64,000 nt of DNA from Streptomyces canus 299MFChir4.1 (GTDB taxonomy: Bacteria; Actinomycetota; Actinomycetes; Streptomycetales; Streptomycetaceae). The position numbers and the translations under genes were made by a program. Location of the stretch: assembly GCF_000383615.1 (NCBI RefSeq), contig NZ_KB911595.1, positions 1 through 64,000 of the forward strand, given 5' to 3'. The notes under the pieces are model-generated. The model was not told the DNA's origin, did no database searches, and worked only from the letters and a program-made list of their open reading frames with translations. Shown here piece by piece: positions 59,224 to 64,000 of this stretch; the first letter of the stretch is position 1, and each line of letters opens with the position of its first letter.

Positions 59224-62200
59224 CTAGCGCAGTCGCTGGCTGATGACCTTCGACACCCCGTCGCCCTGCATGGAGACGCCGTACAGCGCGTCGGCGACCT
59301 CCATCGTCCGCTTCTGGTGCGTGATCACGATCAGCTGCGACGCCTCCTGCAGCTCCTGCATGATGCGGATCAGCCGCTGGAGGTTGGTGTCGTCGAGGGC
59401 GGCCTCGACCTCGTCCATGACGTAGAACGGGCTGGGCCGCGCCTTGAAGATCGACACCAGCAACGCTACGGCCGTCAGGGACCGCTCGCCACCGGAGAGC
59501 AGGCTGAGCCGCTTGACCTTCTTGCCCGGCGGCCGCGCCTCGACGTCCACGCCGGTGGTGAGCATGTTGTCGGGGTCGGTCAGGATCAGCCGCCCCTCGC
59601 CGCCCGGGAAGAGCCGGCTGAAGACGCCCTCGAACTGCCGGGCCGTGTCCCGGTATGCCTCGGTGAACACCTGCTCGACGCGCTCGTCGACCTCCCTCAC
59701 CACCTGAAGCAGGTCGGCGCGGGTCTTCTTCAGGTCCTCCAGCTGCTCACTGAGGAACTTGTGCCGCTCCTCCAGCGCCGCGAACTCCTCCAGCGCGAGC
59801 GGATTGACCTTGCCGAGCTGCTGGTACGCCCGCTCGGCCGCCCTGAGCCGCTTCTCCTGCTCGGCCCGGTGGAACGGCTTCGGCTGGTTGCGCGGATGCT
59901 CCGGGTCCTCAGGCAGTTCCTCGCCCTCGGCGGGCGGAGAGGGCGGTACGAGCTGGTGGGGGCCGTACTCCTCGACGAGGCCCGCCGGCTCGACACCCAG
60001 CTCCTCCAGCGCCTTGGTCTCCAGCTGCTCGATCCGCATCCGCTTCTCGGCCCCGAGCACCTCGCCCCGGTGAACGAAGTCGGTCAGCTTGTCGAGCTCG
60101 GCCTTGAGGTCGCGCCCGGAGGTGCGGGCGGCCGTCAGCTCCCGCTCCCTGAGCGCCTTGGCCGCGTCGGCGGCGGTGCGCTCGGCGTCCGCGCGCGCGA
60201 GGGACACCTCGACGTGCGCGAGCAGCTGCCGCGCACCGGAAGCCACAGCCCCGGCCACGGCGGCCTCGTGCCGCAGCCGCGCCCGCCGCTGTTCGGCACG
60301 CGCGCGTGCGTCCCGCTCCGCGCGGGCGGCCCGGTCGAGGGAGTCGGCACGGCCGGCGAGCCCCTTGACCCGCTCCTCGTGCGTACGGACCTGGAGACGG
60401 GCCTCCATCTCGGTCTGGCGGGCGTTGGCCCCGTCGGCGGCGAGCCGATCCCGCACGGAGGTGTCGGGCTCCTCCTCGACCGGCATCTCCTCGGCCACGG
60501 CGAGGCGTTCGGCGAGTTCCTCGGCCTCTTCGAGCGCCTTCTCCAGCGACTCCTGCGCGCGGGCGGCCGCCGCGGTGGAGCGCTCGGCTTCACCGGCGGC
60601 GCCTTTCGCCTGACCGGACAGCCGGCCGAGCTGCTGGGCCACGGCCGACTTCTCCCGGTCCGCGGCCCGGCGTCGCTCCCCCAGCTCCTCGACGAGGCCG
60701 GCGCAGGTCTTTCGGTTTTCCACGGCCGTGTGCTGGGCCTCGGTGAGTTCCTCGCAGCGGATCGCGAGCTCTTCGAGTTCGGCTGCGGCCTCGTCCACCG
60801 AGGCCTGTACTTCGAGGAGACTCGGGGCGCCCGCGGAGCCGCCGTGGGCGAAGTGGGCGCCGAGGAGGTCGCCTTCGGCGGTGACGGCGGTGAGGTGGGG
60901 GTTGGCGTAGACGAGGTCCTCGGCGTCTTCGAGGGTGCCGACGATCACCATGCCCTGCAGGAGGCGCCTCACTGCGGGCATGATGTCGGAGGGGGCGCGG
61001 ACGAGGTCTGCAGCGTGCTGATGTGTGGCGTCCGCGGGTCCGTCGTGGCTGGTCGCGCCCCGCGGCGGAGCCGCAGATTGATGCAGCCCCGCGCCTGCGA
61101 GGGGCGCCTCGGGCGAACCGGCGAGCAGAAGTGAGGCCCTGCCTCCGTCCTGCTTTCTGAGCAGGCGGATCGCTTCTGCCGCTGCGGACACGGACGTCAC
61201 AGCGAGGGCGTCCGCCGCCGCCCCGAACGCCGCCGCGAGCGCCACCTCGTGGCCCGGGGTCACCGTCAGGAGCTCTGCCGCCGGACCCAGCAGGCCGGTG
61301 AGACGGTCCTTCGCGCTCAGCAGCGCCCCCGTCCCGTCCTTCCTCCGCAATCCCATCGCCAAGGCGTCATGGCGGGCCTGGGTCGCCGCCCGCCTGCGTT
61401 CCGCGGCCGTGGTCGCCTCCCGCGCGGCCGTCAGGGCGGCCTCCGCCTCCGCGAGCTGCCGCTTGGCCGCCTCGTGCTGCTCCGCCAGCTCCGCGTCGCC
61501 GGCGTCGAGGTTGTCGACCTCGGCCTTCAGCGTCTCGTACTCCTCCTGCGCGGCGAACGCCCGCTCCTGGGCCTCGTCCCGAGCGGCGGCGAGGCGGTCG
61601 ATCTCGGCCTGGGCGGAGGCGGCGCGGGAGCGGGCCGCGTTGACCTGGCCGCTGAGCCGGGCAAGGCCCTCACGGCGGTCCGCGATGGCCCGGGCCACGT
61701 CCTTGAGGCGCCGTTCCTCCTGGGTGAGCGCGCTCTCCAGGTCGGCGCGGTGCGCGACCGTGTCCTCCAGAGCGCGCTCGGCCGCCTCCAGGGCAGCCTC
61801 CAGCTCGGCCTCCTGCTCGCGGATCCGGGCGGCCTCGCGTTCCATGTCCTCGGGGTCCCGGCCCCGCCGTTCCTCGGGCGGCGCCGAGGTCGCGCTCTTC
61901 ACACGGGCGTCGGCCAGCGAGATCGTGCCGCGCACCCGCTCGGCGAGCTGGGAAAGCTCGTACCAGGTCTGCTGGGCGCGCTGGAGCCGGGGCGTGAGCT
62001 GCCGTACCTCGTCCTCCAGAAGCGCCTCGCGCTGGAGGGCCTTCTTCAGTTCCTGCTCGGCGGCCTCCTTGCGCTCCTTCAGCGCGGCCTCGTCCGCGAC
62101 CTCGGCCTGGAGCGCCTGGCGCAGTCGTACGAGATCGTCGGCGAGCAGCCGGAGGCGGGCGTCGCGCAGGTCGGCCTGGATGACGGCGGCCCGGCGGGCG

Positions 62201-62832
62201 ACCGCGGCCTGTCTGCCGAGCGGCTTGAGCTGGCGCCGGAGTTCGTCGGTGAGGTCCTGCACGCGCGCGAGGTTGGCCTGCATCGCGTCCAGCTTGCGCA
62301 GCGCCTTCTCCTTGCGCTTGCGGTGCTTGAGGACGCCTGCGGCCTCCTCGATGAAGGCGCGGCGGCCCGTGGGGTCCGCGTGCAGGACGGAGTCGAGCTG
62401 GCCCTGGCCGACGATCACGTGCATCTCGCGGCCGATGCCGGAGTCGGACAGGAGTTCCTGGATGTCCAGGAGACGGCAGGTGTCACCGTTGATCTGGTAC
62501 TCGCTGCCGCCGTTGCGGAACATGATCCGCGTGATGGTGACCTCGGCGTACTCGATGGGCAGGGCGCCGTCGGAGTTGTCGATGGTCAGGGACACCTCGG
62601 CGCGGCCCAGCGGCGGGCGGCCGGTGGTGCCGGCGAAGATGACGTCCTCCATCTTGCCGCCGCGCAGCGACTTGGCGCCCTGCTCGCCCATGACCCAGCT
62701 GAGGGCGTCCACGACATTGGACTTGCCCGAACCGTTCGGACCGACGACACACGTGATCCCCGGCTCGAACCGGAGCGTGGTGGCCGAGGCGAACGACTTG
62801 AACCCTCGGAGGGTCAGGGCCTTGAGGTGCAC
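59224..62832 (-). CDS. smc: Chromosome segregation protein SMC
   Basis: The 1202-residue ATPase has Walker A GPNGSGKSN (31-39), two long coiled coils (about 160-500 and 690-1000), a hinge at about 510-690, the signature LSGGERSLTAVALL and Walker B VMDEVEAALDD. The length exceeds the roughly 1186 residues I recall for S. coelicolor SMC. The extra residues fit a hinge-loop insertion at about 586-600 that is a copy of the dispersed intergenic repeat. The GTG at 62832 gives the standard N-terminus HLKALTLRGFKSF. Confidence 0.95.
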   Translation of the reverse strand: MHLKALTLRGFKSFASATTLRFEPGITCVVGPNGSGKSNVVDALSWVMGEQGAKSLRGGKMEDVIFAGTTGRPPLGRAEVSLTIDNSDGALPIEYAEVTITRIMFRNGGSEYQINGDTCRLLDIQELLSDSGIGREMHVIVGQGQLDSVLHADPTGRRAFIEEAAGVLKHRKRKEKALRKLDAMQANLARVQDLTDELRRQLKPLGRQAAVARRAAVIQADLRDARLRLLADDLVRLRQALQAEVADEAALKERKEAAEQELKKALQREALLEDEVRQLTPRLQRAQQTWYELSQLAERVRGTISLADARVKSATSAPPEERRGRDPEDMEREAARIREQEAELEAALEAAERALEDTVAHRADLESALTQEERRLKDVARAIADRREGLARLSGQVNAARSRAASAQAEIDRLAAARDEAQERAFAAQEEYETLKAEVDNLDAGDAELAEQHEAAKRQLAEAEAALTAAREATTAAERRRAATQARHDALAMGLRRKDGTGALLSAKDRLTGLLGPAAELLTVTPGHEVALAAAFGAAADALAVTSVSAAAEAIRLLRKQDGGRASLLLAGSPEAPLAGAGLHQSAAPPRGATSHDGPADATHQHAADLVRAPSDIMPAVRRLLQGMVIVGTLEDAEDLVYANPHLTAVTAEGDLLGAHFAHGGSAGAPSLLEVQASVDEAAAELEELAIRCEELTEAQHTAVENRKTCAGLVEELGERRRAADREKSAVAQQLGRLSGQAKGAAGEAERSTAAAARAQESLEKALEEAEELAERLAVAEEMPVEEEPDTSVRDRLAADGANARQTEMEARLQVRTHEERVKGLAGRADSLDRAARAERDARARAEQRRARLRHEAAVAGAVASGARQLLAHVEVSLARADAERTAADAAKALRERELTAARTSGRDLKAELDKLTDFVHRGEVLGAEKRMRIEQLETKALEELGVEPAGLVEEYGPHQLVPPSPPAEGEELPEDPEHPRNQPKPFHRAEQEKRLRAAERAYQQLGKVNPLALEEFAALEERHKFLSEQLEDLKKTRADLLQVVREVDERVEQVFTEAYRDTARQFEGVFSRLFPGGEGRLILTDPDNMLTTGVDVEARPPGKKVKRLSLLSGGERSLTAVALLVSIFKARPSPFYVMDEVEAALDDTNLQRLIRIMQELQEASQLIVITHQKRTMEVADALYGVSMQGDGVSKVISQRLR
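61034..61077. repeat. Dispersed repeat copy in frame within smc
   Basis: On the minus (coding) strand this reads GCGGCTCCGCCGCGGGGCGC, then GCGACCAGCCACGACGG and ACCCGC. It matches 29761-29785 at all but two of about 25 positions. It encodes SAAPPRGATSHDG and neighbours in the SMC hinge. Confidence 0.75.
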
Positions 62833-62958
62833 GCCGCTGGACTCTACCTTCCGGGGGTGTCTCACTCCATGAACGCGCTGTCCCCCGCGGTTTCACCGTT
62901 GAACGTGCAGGGCACACCAAACGTTAAGAGAGTGAAAGGGTGCACGGGGGCAAGAAAG

Positions 62959-62980
62959 AAGGGACGCCGAAGCGTCCCTT
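62959..62980. terminator. Terminator hairpin downstream of the 67-residue gene
   Basis: AAGGGACGC (62959-62967) and GCGTCCCTT (62972-62980) form a perfect 9-bp stem with loop CGAA, between the small coiled-coil gene and smc. Confidence 0.7.
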
Positions 62981-62997
62981 GCAAACTCTGACGACTG

Positions 62998-63028
62998 AGC
63001 GGTTGATACGGATCAGCGGTTGATACGG
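62998..63028. repeat. Direct repeat AGCGGTTGATACGG
   Basis: Two copies at 62998-63011 and 63015-63028, 17 bases apart from start to start, downstream of the small gene. Function unknown. Confidence 0.8.
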
Positions 63029-63071
63029 GCCGCCCGACCACTGCGTGAGCTGTCGTGGAGCGATGCAGCGA

Positions 63072-63275
63072 TCAGGTGAGCGCAGGCTCCGCCTGGTGTG
63101 CGTCGATGCTCTCCATGATCCTGTCGTGAGAAGCGGCAGCCGCGAGCTCGTCGTTCTCCGCCTGGATCCGTACGAGCTCGGATTCCAGGTCCTGGACGCG
63201 CTGCTGGAGCCGTCGCATCTCGGCGAGGAGTCGAGGGTCCGAGCCGCCGACGTAACCGAGAAGCGCCTTTGCCAT
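63072..63275 (-). CDS. Small coiled-coil protein
   Basis: The 67-residue protein starts MAKALLGYVGGSDPRLLAEM and continues as one coiled coil (RRLQQRVQDLESELVRIQAE). It is conserved next to smc in Streptomyces as far as I recall; function unknown. GGAGGACC lies before the ATG. Bases 63276-63657 hold no supported gene. Confidence 0.75.
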   Translation of the reverse strand: MAKALLGYVGGSDPRLLAEMRRLQQRVQDLESELVRIQAENDELAAAASHDRIMESIDAHQAEPALT

Positions 63276-63657
63276 GATGGATGGTCCTCCACAATGAGTG
63301 ACCGACCGATGCGGTGTGGGTCGTGAGGGATTCGCACCCGCGGTGCTTGACACTTTTGAGTTCGTGCTGCCGTTCTTCCATGCCAAACAGCTAAGGTGCG
63401 CGGGGTGCTTTCAGCGTCTCACCAAAAAGTTTGACGGTCAACACGATCACGCCCCGTATTGGCGGCAACCCGTGCCGGCGCGGCCTGAGAACGGCGGCGC
63501 TGCGGCTCCCTCGGGACCCGGGGGCGTGACGATCATTCTTAGCTGCGGAGCCTGCCACGGCACCGGGCTTCTTGGCAACCACCAGCGCCTTTCTCCCCCG
63601 GGCAGCTGCCTGTGGCATGTCCCACCGCTCCCGCCGGGGCCGCTTTACAGAAACGGC

Positions 63658-63939
63658 TCATCGGATGGCGAAGCCGTCGTACCCCCCGCGGGGTGTGTCC
63701 CAGATCTCGGTGACACCGTCGACGCGGCCGGGCGTGTCGTCACCCAGGAGCCAGTCCAGGAGTTCCTGACAGCCCTTGCGCGGTCCCTCCGCGACCACTT
63801 GCACGCGTCCGTCGTCCAGATTGAGAGCAAAACCACTCAGGCCGCCGATCTCCAGCGCCTTGGCCCGCGTGAACCAGCGGAAACCCACACCTTGGACGCG
63901 TCCGCGCACCCAGGCGACCAGTCGTACATCCTCGCTCAT
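63658..63939 (-). CDS. acyP: Acylphosphatase
   Basis: The 93-residue enzyme has the catalytic Arg in RGRVQGVGFRWFTRAKA and the catalytic Asn in ALNLDDGRVQVVAEG. It hydrolyses acyl phosphates such as carbamoyl or acetyl phosphate. It starts at ATG 63939 near the window edge. Confidence 0.92.
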   Translation of the reverse strand: MSEDVRLVAWVRGRVQGVGFRWFTRAKALEIGGLSGFALNLDDGRVQVVAEGPRKGCQELLDWLLGDDTPGRVDGVTEIWDTPRGGYDGFAIR

Positions 63940-64000
63940 GGGTGCAACCTAACCGGCCAATGTCTCTCTCGACACTCCTTCATCTGGCGGCATGCGGTAC

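Noticed and set aside
61249..62991. 580-codon plus-strand frame opposite smc
   Set aside because: Complement of the SMC coiled coil; no recognisable domain.
63391..63618. 75-codon minus-strand frame between the coiled-coil gene and acyP
   Set aside because: No ribosome site, low-complexity basic composition and no known family; left as intergenic.

Overview
The window is a high-GC actinobacterial chromosome segment, almost certainly Streptomyces. The evidence is the GC-rich third codon positions, frequent GTG starts, the sporulation sigma factor WhiG, an NsdA-type TPR regulator, the four-gene sipWXYZ signal peptidase cluster, a GlcP-type sugar permease next to smc, and the amtB-glnK-glnD operon. 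Much of the order is that of the conserved Streptomyces core. It is most easily read from the right end along the minus strand: acyP, smc, glcP, ftsY, nsdA, amtB-glnK-glnD, ffh, rpsP-khpA-rimM-trmD-rplS, sipWXYZ, NUDIX, DUF2469, yraN-comM-dprA, whiG, rpsB, tsf, pyrH, frr, cdsA, a variable interval, rlmN and thiBPQ.

Left part (1-18660): adenosine deaminase overlapping a glycerophosphodiester phosphodiesterase; a decayed gene; a secreted serine hydrolase; several small membrane or SRPBCC proteins; a polyamine/GABA catabolic set (aldehyde dehydrogenase divergent from an Lrp-type regulator and a class III aminotransferase); an ABC ATPase with a membrane partner; VOC and LOG-family proteins; a sortase substrate with an LAETG signal; a mycothiol-dependent isomerase-like protein; and a thiamine ABC transporter (thiB-thiP-thiQ) preceded by a clear TPP riboswitch.

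Variable interval between rlmN and cdsA (about 19900-24060): small unfamiliar genes, two ABM-like small proteins, a possible immunity-type protein, and a compact operon joined by GTGA overlaps. That operon encodes an EspC/ESX-like small helical protein, a 378-residue WXG100-headed protein and a two-helix membrane protein. This is the best candidate for a little-described system, a type VII secretion effector or conflict cassette.

Centre (24100-42000): the cdsA-frr-pyrH-tsf-rpsB translation and lipid block, whiG, dprA-comM-yraN, four signal peptidases and the rpsP-rplS operon. Between rpsP and ffh lies a likely acquired set: a HEAVH metalloprotease-like protein, an archaeal/eukaryotic-type prolyl-tRNA synthetase and a methyltransferase-like protein. 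The right part holds the SRP pair (ffh, ftsY), nitrogen signalling with a candidate GlnR site, NsdA, a glucose permease and SMC. A dispersed GC-rich repeat occurs several times between genes, and one copy lies in frame inside the SMC hinge.
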